Source: Dallia pectoralis (Eukaryota > Chordata > Actinopteri > Esociformes > Umbridae). From it: a stretch of 64,000 bases of DNA. The stretch's first letter is position 1; every line of letters starts with the position of its first letter. The translations under genes were made by a program, and so were the position numbers. Below, one piece after another: positions 1 through 13,895 of this stretch. The notes beneath the pieces are model-generated. The model saw nothing but the letters and a program-made list of their open reading frames with translations. It was not told the DNA's origin and ran no database searches. The stretch lies in NCBI GenBank assembly GCA_029465975.1, contig CM055761.1, positions 6,083,048 through 6,147,047 on the forward strand. The letters are read 5' to 3'.

Positions 1-294
1 ATAAGTATTGGTTCTGCAATACAGTGAAATAAATAAAAAACAGCTCAAAATGGATTGGTCATGAATGAAACAGTAATACATATCAAAGCAAAATGACCAA
101 ACAACTTCTACATATTATCATTGCAACAAGGGCATCTCTTCCCTATGAAACGCCCTGCAGCCAATCAGCTAGCTTTGTAGTTACTATGGGCTACCAGTAG
201 GGTTTTGACAGACAGGAGGGGCCGGCAGGAGTCAAAGGTTCCTCTTCAGTCTGGAGCAGGATAATGAGACTGTCTCGCTTTCTGCCATCTGGGG
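1..294. other. intergenic, no feature seen
   Basis: AT-rich unique-looking sequence. No exon, RNA gene or element recognised. Confidence 0.5.
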
Positions 295-416
<122 letters not shown>

Positions 417-502
417 TCAACCACTCTGCCAATTCTGTAGGCCTGGAGTATCTTCCACTTTAATAGAACCTGTGTGAGGTCCACAAATCTCTCATGTTGT
501 TA

Positions 503-758
503 TACAGTTGAAGTCAGAAGTTTACATAAACCAGAGATTTTCCACAATACCTGCACATTGAATCCTCATAAATATTTCCCGTCTTAGGACAATTAGGATC
601 ACCAGTAAAATGTCGGGATAATAGTTAAGAACAATTTATTTGAGCGTTTACTTAAGTCAGGTCAGAAGCTTACACACACTCAATTAATATTTGGTAGAAT
701 TGCCTTTGAATTGCTTAACTTGGGTCAATCGCTTCGGGGGCACCTTCCACACGCTTTG
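503..758 (-). mobile_element. Tc1/mariner remnant: one terminal repeat and the transposase C-terminus
   Basis: Starts at a TA with TACAGTTGAAGTCAGAAGTT, the outer direct repeat of salmonid Tc1 / Sleeping Beauty type elements. A second direct repeat (GTCAGGTCAGAAGCTTACAC) follows near 656. After it, the - strand reads KRLTQVKQFKGNSTKY and stop, the end of a Tc1 transposase. Similarity breaks off near 758, so the rest of the element is missing. It is a dead fragment with substitutions relative to the consensus I remember. Confidence 0.85.
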
Positions 759-1017
759 CTGTTTGCTGTTAGTGAAAGAGAGAGAAAGAGAGAGAGAGAG
801 ATAAAGAGAGTGTAATACTGTATGTGTGTGATATCAATACCTAGGCTGCTGTTTTGGCAGAGGGGGTTATGTGCATTCATCTTCATTTGGTGGCAGGCGT
901 GAGCAGCAGCCGTGTTACCTTGTGGAATAGGATCGCTAGTGTTACTGTGAGTCCTAGACCGTGGACGTCAATCAATTAGCCTGGGGCAGGACATAGGAAC
1001 GGGCTGGTGATGGAGTT
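759..1017. other. intergenic; short GA tract
   Basis: A GA-rich tract lies at 775-812. Otherwise unremarkable. Confidence 0.5.
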
Positions 1018-1212
1018 GTGGATGAGACTGAAGATATAGATATGGATGAGGCTGAGGCTAGAGAAAGGGATGAGACTGGTGATAGGGATGAGACTGGTGA
1101 TATGGATGAGACTGGTGATATGGATGAGACTGGTGATATGGATGAGACTGGTGATATGGATGAGACTGGTGATATGGATGAGACTGGTGATATGGATGAG
1201 ACTGGTGATAGG
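1018..1212. repeat. 18-bp minisatellite
   Basis: GATGAGACTGGTGATATG-type units repeat from about 1060, with decayed units to the left. The 18-bp length keeps frames open (MDETGD), but no coding context exists. Confidence 0.95.
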
Positions 1213-3597
1213 ACTGGGACTGGGGCTATAGGACTGGGACTGGAGCTATAGGACTGGGACTGGGGCTATAGGACTGGGACTGGGGCTATAGGACTGGGAC
1301 TGGGGTTATAGGACTGGGACTGGAGCTATAGGACAGGGACTGGGGTTATAGGACTGGGACTGGGGCTATAGGACTGGGACTGGGGCTATAGGACTGGGAC
1401 TGGGGCTATAGGACTGGGACTGGGGCTATAGGACTGGGACTGGGGTTATAGGACTGGGACTGGAGCTATAGGACTGGGACTGGGGCTATAGGACTGGGAC
1501 TGGGGCTATAGGACTGGGACTGGGGCTATAGGACTGGGACTGGGGCTATAGGACTGGGACTGGGGTTATAGGACTGGGACTGGGACTGGACTGGGCTATA
1601 GGACTGGGGGACTAGGGGACTATAGGACTGGGACTGGAGCTATAGGACTGGGACTATAGGACTGGGGGACTGGGACTGGGCTATAGGACTGGGACTGGGG
1701 CTATAGGACTGGGACTAGGACTGGGACTGGGGTTATAGGACTGGGACTATAGGACTGGGACTGGGACTATAGGACTGGGACTGGAGCTATAGGACTGGGA
1801 CTATAGGACTGGGACTGGGGCTATAGGACTGGGACTGGGGCTATAGGACTGGGACTGGGGCTATAGGACTGGGACTGGGGCTATAGGACTGGGACTGGAG
1901 CTATAGGACTGGGACTGGGGCTATAGGACTGGGACTAGGGGGCTATAGGACTGGGACTGGGGCTATAGGACTGGGACTGGGGCTATAGGACTGGGACTGG
2001 GGCTATAGGACTGGGACTGGGGCTATAGGACTGGGACTGGGGCTATAGGACTGGGACTAGGACTGGGTTATAGGACTGGGCTAGGACTGGGACTGGGGCT
2101 ATAGGACTGGGGACTGGAGGCTATAGGACTGGGAGGACTGGGACTGGGGCTATAGGGACTGGGACTGGGGCTATAGGACTGGGACTGGGGCTATAGGACT
2201 GGGACTGGGGCTATAGGACTGGGACTGGGGCTATAGGACTGGGACTGGGGCTATAGGACTGGGACTGGAGCTATAGGACTGGGACTGGGGCTATAGGACT
2301 GGGACTGGGGCTATAGGACTGGGACTGGACTATAGGACTGGGACTATAGGACTGGGACTGGGGCTATAGGACTGGGACTGGAGCTATAGGACTGGGACTA
2401 TGGGACTGGGACTGGGACTGGGGCTATAGGACTGGGACTGGGGCTAGGGGGTTATAGGACTGGGACTAGGACTGGGACTGGGACTATAGGACTGGGACTG
2501 GGACTATAGGACTGGGACTGGGGCTATAGGACTGGGACTGGGACTATAGGACTGGGACTGGAGCTATAGGACTGGGACTATAGGACTGGGACTGGAGCTA
2601 TAGGACTGGGACTGGGGCTATAGGACTGGGACTGAGGCTATAGGACTGGGACTGGGGTTATAGGACTGGGACTGGAGCTATAGGACTGGGACTGGGGCTA
2701 TAGGACTGGGACTGGGGTTATAGGACTGGGACTATAGGACTGGGACTGGGACTATAGGAGCTATAGGACTGGGACTGGACTGGGGCTATAGGCTGGGACT
2801 GGGGCTATAGGACTGGGATATAGGACTGGGAGGACTGGGACTGGAGGACTATAGGACTGGGACTGAGGCTATAGGACTGGGACTGGGGCTATAGGACTGG
2901 GACTGGGGCTATAGGACTGGGACTGGGGCTATAGGACTGGGACTGAGGCTATAGGACTGGGACTGGGGCTATAGGACTGGAGCTATAGGACTGGGACTGG
3001 GGCTATAGGACTGGGACTGGGGCTATAGGACTGGGACTGGGACTATAGGACTGGGACTGGGGCTATAGGACAGGGACTGGAGCTATAGGACTGGGACTGG
3101 GGCTATAGGACTGGGACTGGGGCTATAGGACTGGGAGGACTGGGACTGAGGCTATAGGACTGGGACTGGGGCTATAGGACTGGGACTGGGGCTATAGGAC
3201 TGGGACTGGGGCTATAGGACTGGGACTGGAGCTATAGGACTGGGACTGGGGCTATAGGACTGGGACTGGAGCTATAGGACTGGGACTGGGGCTATAGGAC
3301 TGGGACTGGGGCTATAGGACTGGGACTGGGGCTATAGGACTGGGACTGGGGCTATAGGACTGGGACTGGGGCTATAGGACTGGGACTGGGGCTATAGGAC
3401 TGGGACTGGGGCTATAGGACTGGGACTGGGGCTATAGGACTGGGACTGGGGCTATAGGACTGGGACTGGGGCTATAGGACTGGGACTGGGGCTATAGGAC
3501 TGGGACTGGGGCTATAGGACTGGGACTGGGGCTATAGGACTGGGACTATAGGACTGGGACTGGGGCTATAGGACTGGGACTGGGGCTATAGGACTTG
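1205..3597. repeat. 20-bp G-rich minisatellite, about 2.4 kb
   Basis: Roughly 115 units of CTATAGGACTGGGACTGGGG. Variants include GAGC and GGTT substitutions and units shortened to ATAGGACTGGGACT. Indel variants cluster at 1580-1760, 2060-2160, 2330-2480 and 2720-2860. The last 400 bp is the most homogeneous part. Each unit carries GGG and GGGG runs on the + strand. Confidence 0.98.
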
Positions 3598-5400
3598 AGC
3601 TAGGGCTGGTGTTGCCATGCAACACTTCTTAGTATGTTATTCTCACTGTTTTTGTCACAACAACATTTGACAACTGATGTGACACACAGACTATTATCAA
3701 TCCTGCGTGTTTTATAAAGCTGTCCTTCAAACCCATGTTTACTGGTTCTGCTGCCGTCTGCCGCGTGTGTAGCTGCATGGGCCTGGCTGAGGAGCGGAAC
3801 TGATACTGTGACCACTCTGACAGGATTATGGAACCACCTCTGAGTATCAGGTTAATGGCCTATTGAACACATCTTTATTATCCCTGTATAATTTGTCAGA
3901 GTAGCGAGAACATTGAAATTGACTGTTCTTCATCCGTGGCTAGGTTGTTTTAAGACCATGAGCACGTGATGTAACCGACAACAGAGAACCAACCAGGGGA
4001 ATATTAAATTCTCATGCTTTTACCTCGAACCCCGCTAACTCACGGTGACAGTTGCTGGACTGAAGTAAAGTATCTTGGCAAGCGGATGGTTTTACTGAGG
4101 TAAAGAACTACGCGGACACTTGAGGCAGTGTGTCTGGAGCTGATAACAGCTTGCTAAAGAACACTGGCAAACAGCCAGCCAGAGGAGTGAGATCAGGCAG
4201 AAGGACAGACAGGCAGGAAGGCAGAGAGACAGACACATAGACAGGCAGGCTTGACTGACTGACTAACTGGATGTGCTATTCTCCGACTATGTCGGGTGTG
4301 TATTTGTGTGTGTGTGTGTAGTTATGTGTGCGTGTGTGTGTGTTTGTATACATCGAAAGGGCTTCTTGTTTAGTGCCTGCCTTTGACAGAGTGATGGGAA
4401 ATAAAAGCGCTGTTCGTGAACCTTCTCAGACGGACCAGGGGGAACCAGAAGAGACGGGAATCAGGAACCTTTTAAATGCCAACTTGCATTAGAGATGTAA
4501 ACGCGCGCATCTGAACGCAGTGAAGTGGATGTTTGCAATAACTGGATGTTTTGAACAAAAGCCTGACCAACTGAAAAACAGCCTCGTTCGAATTATAACT
4601 TAGTCTGTTGAGTTTCAACACTGTGGGAGACAGAACGATTGAGGCGAGGTAAGACAAAAAGGCATTTGGAGCCAGGATGGGGGAGACGATAGAAGGGTAG
4701 TGATGTGTGGAGAGACTACAGAGATTGATTCCTGTGTTCTGTGTCCACGCGTCTGTGAGCCGCACTGTAGACAGAGATCGAAAGAGGGATTAAATAACTC
4801 CACAGACGACAACACAGAAGCCAGGTCTTAACGTTTTTCCTTCACTTTCCAAGAAGCCAGGTCATTAAACTGCACGTAATATAGCACAACACATACTCAG
4901 TGTCGGTCTTCGTTACAAAACACAGAACACACGACAAAAGAAAACCATCGGGCAGCTAAATGCGCTCCTGTCTAGATTGTTTTCACGTCAGTGACCACGC
5001 TAAAGTACATGCTGGTCTGAGCATATGTACAGGAAGTGGAACTGGTTAGTCTGACAGACCTGTTCAGCACTCAGCTTCTGTCTCCACACACTCCATGTCA
5101 CACACCAGCACATACAGAGGTCTTCGTCCGTCTCTAAACGAGAACCAATCATCCTCAGAGTTCTTAGACCCCGCCTCTCAGGCCCCTCCCTCTAGTCATT
5201 CGTTGATTCTTTAAGTTCTGCAGAACGGAGGTCCACGTTGCCCCTATGGCGACACAGGGATCTGGTTCATCTTGGTGACCTTCCTCCTGCAGGCAGCCCT
5301 ACTCTTCAATATTCACGCTGAGGGAAACATTAGCATTGTTACCATGAGAAATGGATGATGTACGGAGAGGAATGACCTTTACCTATAGCCACTGGGGAGA
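3598..5400. other. intergenic, no gene seen
   Basis: Mixed-composition sequence with a short TG-rich stretch at 4300-4345 and CAGA/CAGG-rich sequence at 4195-4260. No exon or element recognised. Confidence 0.5.
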
Positions 5401-5835
5401 AGTGCAAAGGTAGAGAGAGAGAGCTTTAATAAGAGGTGCAAAAGGTAGAGAGAGAGAGCTTTAATAAGAGGTGCAAAAGGTAGAGAGAGAGATTGAATAA
5501 GAGGTGCAAAAGGTAGAGAGAGAGATTGAATAAGAGGTGCAAAAGGTAGAGAGAGAGATTGAATAAGAGGTGCAAAAGGTAGAGAGAGAGATTGAATAAG
5601 AGGTGCAAAAGGTAGAGAGAGAGAGCTTGAATAAGAGGTACAAAAGGTAGAGAGAGAGATTGAATAAGAGGTGCAAAGGGTAGAGAGAGAGAGATTGAAT
5701 AAGAGGTTAAAAAGAGAGAGAGAGATTGAATAAGAGATGCAAAAGTTAGTGAGAGAGAGAGAGCTTGAATTAGATGTGCAAAAGGTAGAGAAAGAGAGAG
5801 CAATTGGATGTGAGTTGCAAAAGGGTTAGAGAGCT
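5401..5835. repeat. 33-bp GA-rich minisatellite
   Basis: About 12 units with core AGGTGCAAAAGGTAGAGAGA followed by GAGATTGAATA. The right-hand units are more diverged. Confidence 0.95.
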
Positions 5836-7353
5836 TGGATGAGAGGTTCGGGATTAAAAGTGGTTATTCTGCATTTGTTTTATTTCGTGTTTATATTTCA
5901 TGCCTGGTTTCATAATGACGTTATAATCATTCTCGTCATGCAATCTGAATGTAATTAAATGCAGAGAGCAGGAGGAAATGAGAAACTGGCCAGGGAAAGA
6001 AGATAAAGCAACGAGTGAAGAAGGACAAAGTTGAAATGAGAGAGGTAGAAGGACTCCTTTAGAGAGAGCGAGAGGAAAGTAATACACAAAGTGTTTTAGA
6101 ATGAGCAAGGGACAGGGAGGTTACAGAACGCATTACTGCGTAGCCTTACTCAAACTTTAGTCTGGGGCTTTTTGGTTATTCAAAACCCAACGTTTCACTT
6201 TCCGCTAGTATTTTGCATACGATTGAGTCATCTCCAATTGTTTCAACTGTCAGGGCCGTAATTCTGCAATCTCCACTGTCCATGTATTAACACTGTCTCA
6301 TGTTATAAACGGCACACCTGTCTCTTACTACCAGAACACTATGTATAGGCACACCACACTACGTTTTTGGGGTGGTTTTTATATTTAATGTCTTTTAATT
6401 TAGACCTTAAGTCCCGTCTTTTTCAGCTGAAATTCTCTTCCTCGATTTGTACACGTGACATTTCACCGATGGGTTTCCGTTTGGCGGCGCGAGAGAGTCA
6501 TGGAGGCGAAACAGAACGCTAACGGGATGATCGGGAGTGTCATTGGGAGAAGCGTTATAATGTTTCGCCCAGAGGGGTGGGGGGAGGGTGCTCGGAGTGA
6601 GGAACAACTTCAATCCATCTGTAGAGAGTATGGCTGCATCAGTAACGGTACTCTGCCCGGAGTTAAAAGCAGTGAGGTGAGGGTGGGGTGAGGTGGGGGT
6701 GGGGTGAGGTTTTGGGGGTGGGGTGAGGTGGGGTTGAGGTGCCGTTGGGGGCGAGGCAGTGAAGCATCGACCAGTTCACATCGCCGTCATTTCAACTGCC
6801 TGATATTTCTGTCAGATAGTTTACGACCACCGAAGTGTCATTTTATTCAGGCAGATGGTGGACGCCGCAGGGGCTCACAAACGCACACCGAGCGAGCGTA
6901 TAGCCACGATAGACTTGTGCAGGAGGTACATGGTGCGAGTGCAGTTTATAGTTCATCGACAATCATTTAGAAGGACCCCCGGTCTGTCTAACTGCCCCTG
7001 TGATTGATGCCTCGTCGTAGACTTCTAATCTCAGACTGACGGCGGAGGTCTGCAAGGGAACTGAGAGATGGCCGAGTAATAAAAGACAGCCGGATGGTCA
7101 CTGAGTTACACAGGGAGACACGTACAGTGAAGTACAGTTATACACATTATGCTAAACGGCTTCGGGTCATTCGATTCCGTAGCCGGAGTCGTTATGTAAA
7201 GTGCCCAGGAATCTGAATGAGCACTTAGAAAGGATTTGATTCTTTAGACAGATGGACTTTCTGATTTTGACTGGCAAGTTATTGGAACGAGTCCCAAAGT
7301 GGGCATTCCACAGTGTGAGTGCGTTGATGGTGTGTGAGTGGGTATGTATGTAG

Positions 7354-7387
<34 letters not shown>

Positions 7388-8430
7388 CTATGTATGTATG
7401 TGTGTGTAGGTGTTCGTGTGTGTGTGTATATCTACGTATGTATGCGTGCATGTGTGTATGTGTGTATCACTGTCCGTGTGTGAGTGCCTGAATGCGGTCG
7501 TCTCTGAGGATTTTGTTCGGTCTCTCGTTGTGAATGATGTTTGATGGAGGTTTGGAGATACATTGGGTTTCTCTACCACTCCTGTCCTACTTATTTGGCA
7601 TTATATACTGTATATTACCGGTGCAAACTCAAGGTTGTTAGTAGATTATTGGCAATACTTTACCACACGGCATTTAATATCACTGTATTGTGTACAGTGA
7701 AATACATAATGCCTTTGGAAAGAAGAACCTGTCACCTTCTCCACATTTCGCTGTGTTTATAAACCCTGTGACTGTGTTGTGTTTCCCATTTGAATCTTTA
7801 ATCGTTATTGGTCAGTCTGTGATATGGGTGTTTCTTTGAACCTCTGTCTCGAAGGCCAGCATCCCGGAGTAATGTCCTCGCTGTTGACGTTTGGACTGGC
7901 GCTTTGCCGAGTACTATTCAATGTATCTGCTAGTTCAGAACCTGTGAGTGCGGCGTCTGTTTCTCACACTAGACACTCCAATGTGTTTGTTCTCAGACAC
8001 CCACTCCTCTTAGTATTCTGAGCCAGCTTGTGCTGTTCCGTGAGCAGAGTACATGCCGCCACTTAACCAAGGTGAACTGCGCACACAAGAACACGCGCAC
8101 GGCCGTCCACATGATGCGATAGAAAATGGGATTCATCGTTAACCACGTGCCCTATTTCCGGCGCTCCAAGGTCCAGTTCTGACGCTCACATGCCCATGTA
8201 AGCATTATCGACGGCAGACATCGTTTTTCATCGGCACTCTGATTGGTCGGCAGCCAGTAGTCCCATAATGCCAAGTGTTGTGACACATTACTCTGGTATA
8301 TTTGAATGTATAAATATATTTATTAAAAGCCACAAACTGAATGAAGAAACATTCATGATGACTCATACATAAAACCACTGTGAGTGGATTATTATTTGAA
8401 TTTCCTACTGTGTCGAACAATTGTGTTTAA
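5836..8430. other. intergenic; TG/TATG microsatellites, no gene seen
   Basis: A GGGGTGAGGT-rich stretch lies at 6670-6740, and TG/TATG microsatellite sequence at 7335-7470. The rest shows no exon structure I can support. Confidence 0.5.
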
Positions 8431-8437
8431 TTTGGAC

Positions 8438-10582
8438 TACACACCTGTATAAAGGATGATAATAACAGGACTACACACCTGTATAATGGATGATAATAAC
8501 AGGACCACACACCTGTATAATGGATGATAATACCAGGACTACACACCTGTATAATGGATGATAATAACAGGACTACACACCTGTATAATGGATGATAATA
8601 CCAGTACTACACACCTGTATAATGGATGATAATAACAGGACTACACACCTGTATAATGGATGATAATACCAGTACTACACACCTGTATAATGGATGATAA
8701 TAACAGGACTACACACCTGTATAATGGATGATAATACCAGTACTACACACCTGTATAATGGATGATAATAACAGGACTACACACCTGTATAATGGATGAT
8801 AATAACAGGACCACACACCTGTGTAATGGATGATAATAACAGGACCACACACCTGTATAAAGGATGATAATACCAGGACTACACACCTGTATAATGGATG
8901 ATAATATCAGGACTACACACCTGTATAATGGATGATAATAACAGGACTACACACCTGTATAATGGATGATAATAACAGGACCACACACCTGTATAATGGA
9001 TGATAATATCAGGACTACACACCTGTATAATGGATGATAATACCAGGACTACACACCTGTATAATGGATGATAATATCTCAGGTCAGGACTACACACCTG
9101 TATAATGGATGATAATAGGTCAGGACTACACACCTGTATAATGGATGATATCACCAGTACTACACACCTGTATAATGGATGATAATAACAGGACTACACA
9201 CCTGTATAATGGATGATAATACCAGTACTACACACCTGTATAATGGATCATCTCAGGTCAGGACTACACACCTGTATCATATAATAATATCATCTCAGGT
9301 CAGGACTACACACCTGTATAATGGATGATAATAATCTCAGGACTACACACCATGGGACAGGACTACACACCTGTATAATGGATGATAATCAGGTCAGGAC
9401 TACACACCTGTATAATGGATGATAATAACAGGACTACACACCTGTATAATGGATGATAATACCAGTACTCACACCTGTATAATGGATGATAATAGGTCAG
9501 GACTACACACCTGTATAATGGATGATAATAACAGGATACACACCTGTATAATGGATGATAATCAGGACTACACACCTGTATAATGGATGATAATCTCAGG
9601 TCAGGACTACACACCTGTATAATGGATGATAATCAACAGGACTACACACCTGTATAATGGATGATAATATCTCAGGTCAGGACTACACACCTGTATAATG
9701 GATGATAATACCAGTACTACACACCTATAATGGATGATAATAACAGGACTACACACCTGTATAATGGATGATAATCAGGACTACACACCTGTATAATGGA
9801 TGATAATCTCAGGTCAGGACTACACACCTGTATAATGGATGATAATAACAGGACTACACACCTGTATAATGGATGATAATAGGTCAGGACTACACACCTG
9901 TATAATGGATGATAATCTCAGGACTACACACCTGTATAATGGATGATAATAACAGGACTACACACCTGTATAATGGATGATAATATCAGGACTACACACC
10001 AGGATAATCAGGACTACACACCTGTATAATGGATGATAATAACAGGACTACACACCTGTATAATGGATGATAATATCACCTGTATCATGGGATAATCAGG
10101 ACCTACACACCTGTATAATGGATGATAATATCATCTCATCAGGACTACACACCTGTATAATGGATGATAATAGGTCAGGACTACACACCTGTATAATGGA
10201 TGATAATCATCTCAGGTCAGGACTACACACCTGTATAATGGATGATATCATCTCAGGTCAGGACTACACACCTGTATAATGGATGATAATCAACAGGACT
10301 ACACACCTGTATAATGGATGATAATAACACCTGTATCATGGGATAATCAGGACCACACACCTGTATAATGGATGATAATCAGGTCAGGACTACACACCTG
10401 TATAATATGATAATATCATCTCAGGTCAGGACTACACACCTGTATAATGGATAATAATCTCAGGTCAGGACTACACACCTGTATAATGGATGATACTACA
10501 CACCCATGGATGTACCAGTACTACACACCTGTATAATGGATGATAATACCAGTACTACACACATGTATAATGGATGATAATT
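8438..10582. repeat. 34-bp minisatellite, about 2.1 kb
   Basis: More than 60 units with core CTACACACCTGTATAATGGA then TGATAATAACAGGA. The core is almost invariant; the joint varies (AACAGG, ACCAGT, ATCAGG, or insertions of ATCTCAGGTC). Regular 34-bp spacing holds to about 9060, then indel-rich units dominate. Confidence 0.97.
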
Positions 10583-13240
10583 CCTCTGCTACATTAGGTT
10601 AGTCCGGCTGAGTGAGCCAGCCAAAGGCCATATTAGCTAGCCCCCCCAAGAAGAAACAAGAGTATTTTTAAGTAAAGATTGCAGTACTAAATGGGGTTTG
10701 CCTTCATATATACAGCTGCTATAGGTTTGTTGTATTCTTACGTTGTGTGGTCAAAATGTTTGTGTATTCATCTCATTTACTACACTCATCCACAAGCTTC
10801 ATTTGGCCATTGTGGATGATGCTTTTCAACTAACCGAAGATCTTGGATGAACGGAGGAGTTTAGACCAAGCTAAACCTCGCACTGAGGCATCAAGTACCT
10901 CGACAACTCTGTGGCGCGAGACGCATACAAATCAGTAAATGCAGGGTCCTCCAACACATTAACGGAAGAAAATACAGACTCCACCTTTTCAGTTCAACCA
11001 CTCTGACTCGTTCGACACCTTTCGCATTCACTTTAAGATGGACGTCCCTGAGGGCAATCGAAGAAAACTTTTGCTGCTCCAGACAACCAGGTGCCTTTGC
11101 TCTGATACGCTGATGTGAGGGACACTCTTGAACGTGTGAAATCTCAGAAAGCTGCTTGTCCAGATGGCATGTGTCTATGGCGTGTGTGCCAACCAGCTGG
11201 CTGTATCTATGAGGACATATTTAACTTGTCCCTAGGAAACATCAAGGAGACTAACATAAACCGATGTATTATATCTTAATGATTATTACTCCATTGGCCG
11301 TATTTCTGTCATAATATGGTGGGAAAAACCTATGTGACGATGCTGCTTATCAACTCTGGTTCAGTTACCTCGTCATCTGTTGCCATCATCCACGTGCATT
11401 AGGTCACCTTCAACCGAAAAGCAAATTATTCAAATCAAAGCCGCTAATTAACTAGTCAACTTGCTGGCCTTGTTTGCTGTGTTAAAGAGCTGATTTCATA
11501 TGAACATTGGAAGACATGAAACAAATAATGACATTGAGTATAATGTACTGATTTAGACATTAAAAACCCCAAATAAAGAAAAATGTTGAAGAAAATGCAC
11601 TTCTACAATGCCAAGTTGAACTTTGGCAACCGTGGCAACCGGATCTGGTCTGATCAACAACGCTGACGCGACGACACACCCAAAACACACGCACACGCCC
11701 ACGAAACAAAGACATATTCTGTATTTACCCCATGTAAATATTCATGCAAATACAGTATCAGTATTTATACTATGTTCTGCGTTCATGACAATTTTGATGG
11801 ATATATCGCCTATAATTGACTGCCATTGTCAGGCCAGAACCTTTTGTTGTGTGTTGCACAAATGACTGATGAAAATGCGAAGCTCAACCTGAATGACATT
11901 GTCTGATTTATCTCCAGCTGGTTCAGCTAAACAACGCTCCGCATTTCTCCACACAATGGCCACGCGGAAATTCTCAGGCATTCAGAAGAAGTCCGGGTCC
12001 TGGCTATCGAAGACCTGTCAATTAATAATCATATTCGCACACAAAGTGGGTGGAATCGCTGAATGACCGGCTGCAGCGTCCATCACATGGTCGGGTAAAC
12101 ACAACTGCTGCTGCATAACATGAGGCATGACTAGACAAAATAATAATTAAGTCGTTTAAATGAGATAGCGGGGAGTTCAGACCGAGCGCTAAGTTCACGC
12201 CGCACGTAGATACGTATGCTACATCTGTGGCTTGTAATTAAACTGTTTTCAGAAATGTTTCCAAAGTGTAATGTCGCTTTAGCTGTCGACAGACGCCTGA
12301 ATCTGTCCAATTGTCTTTGGTTAGCATAGCTGCCTCTCTGTAATTTGTTTAAATTAGCCTATAGGTTGTGTGTGTGTTTCCATTCTGTGCAGAAGGTATG
12401 CAGTTCTGCCTGAGTTTGCCAAGAAGACATAAGACCTGCTTTTAATTAGTAATATCCCAGATTATCTCATGACTGCGTGCCTGGGTTTTTTGTTTAGTTT
12501 AGTCTCCCTCTTTCGCACTTCGCTCCTAAAGCGAGTTCAGCCCCGTCTCCGTTCTACCGCTGTCCTGTCGCCAACCCTCTATGCCAGTTCCGTCATCTCG
12601 ACCAGCTTTCTGAGGTGAGCGCCAGGCCCCCGGGTGGTCATGCCCAGAATGTTCTGACGACTCTATGTAGGTCTTTGTCCCAGGTAACATTTCCTCACTG
12701 AACTCTTAACAGCCAATCAGCTGACACTGTAACCAGGACAAAGTCCTCTGTTCGTTCACATACCTGCTCTCTCCCTCCCTCCCCTTCTGGCTGCCTGACA
12801 GGTCTAGAGTTACACCCTTTTCCTAAGTATTACCTGGTCAGGTAGAGCAGCGCTGCCTGAAGTGAACATTGCTGCGCGACTCTTCCCGTAAGTATTATGC
12901 CTCAACTATTGTCTTTGTAGAAACATACAGAACTGCAAAACATGTTAGATCGCTGCTACTGACAGACCACAGTGTCCAGTCTACTTGTTAGCTATAGTTA
13001 CGTAGCAGGGGAGGTCTGTACGTTTGTTAGCAACTAGGTACGTTGGTCTGTTGTCGCTAACATCTGTTAGCCTTTACATTGAAGGGCTGCACGTGAGTTT
13101 GTGTGTGGGTTGACGGCAGACTATTTCACCTGTGTGCTCTGACTGTCTCTCCCGTTTTTATGTTACACTCTGTAACTAATGACTGGAAACGCTCAGTGAG
13201 TGTGCTGATACAGACAGACTGAATCATTAGAACCGGTTCG
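10583..13240. other. intergenic; no gene apart from a decayed LINE fragment
   Basis: Largely unique-looking sequence. The LINE fragment at about 11085-11260 is listed separately. A stretch at 12520-12890 is pyrimidine-rich. No exon recognised. Confidence 0.5.
11085..11262 (+). mobile_element. decayed non-LTR retrotransposon (LINE) reverse-transcriptase fragment
   Basis: Broken frames read like a LINE segment preceding the RT core: a DTLERVKSQKAACPDG-like stretch, then VCANQLA, then (after a frame change) EDIFNLSL. These resemble the KAAGPDG ... CADQLAGVFTDIFNLSL motif common in fish LINEs. Frame breaks show it is long dead. The family is not determined. Confidence 0.55.
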
Positions 13241-13243
13241 TTG

Positions 13244-13815
13244 CAGCTCCTCACCTCTCCTAACTCCTCACCTCTCCTCACCTCTCCTAACTCCTCACCT
13301 CTCCTTACTCCTCACCTCTCCTCACCTCTGCTAACTCCTCACCTCTCCTTACTCCTCACCTCTCCTTACTCCTCACCTCTCCTTACTCCTCACCTCTCCT
13401 TACTCCTCACCTCTCCTTACTCCTCACCTCTCCTTACTCCTCACCTCTCCTTACTCCTCACCTCTCCTTACTCCTCACCTCTCCTTACTCCTCACCTCTC
13501 CTTACGCCTTACCTCTCCTTACTCCTCACCTCTCCTTACTCCTCACCTCTCCTTACTCCTCACCTCTCCTTACTCCTCACCTCTCCTTACTCCTCACCTC
13601 TCCTTACTCCTCACCTCTCCTTACTCCTCACCTCTCCTTACTCCTCACCTCTCCTTACTCCTCACCTCTCCTAACTCCTCACCTCTCCTTACTCCTCACC
13701 TCTCCTTACTCCTTACCTCTCCTTACCTCTCCTTACTCCTTACTCCTTCACCTCTCCTTACTCCTTACTCCTCACCTCTCCTTACCCCTTACCTCTCCTT
13801 ACTTCTCTTTACTCC
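13244..13815. repeat. 17-bp pyrimidine-rich minisatellite
   Basis: About 33 units of CCTCACCTCTCCTTACT. One strand is almost all pyrimidine. The first and last units are more variable. Confidence 0.96.
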
Positions 13816-13895
13816 ATACCTTTCTGTTTACTGCTCTAAAATAGTAAAGTCCCATCAGAGGACAGGTTCAGAAATTACATTAGCTCTGAGGAGAT

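Noticed and set aside
8438..10582. CRISPR-like appearance (regular repeat with variable joints)
   Set aside because: The joints are 4-20 bp variants of one another, not unique spacers of even length. The genome is vertebrate and no cas genes are present.
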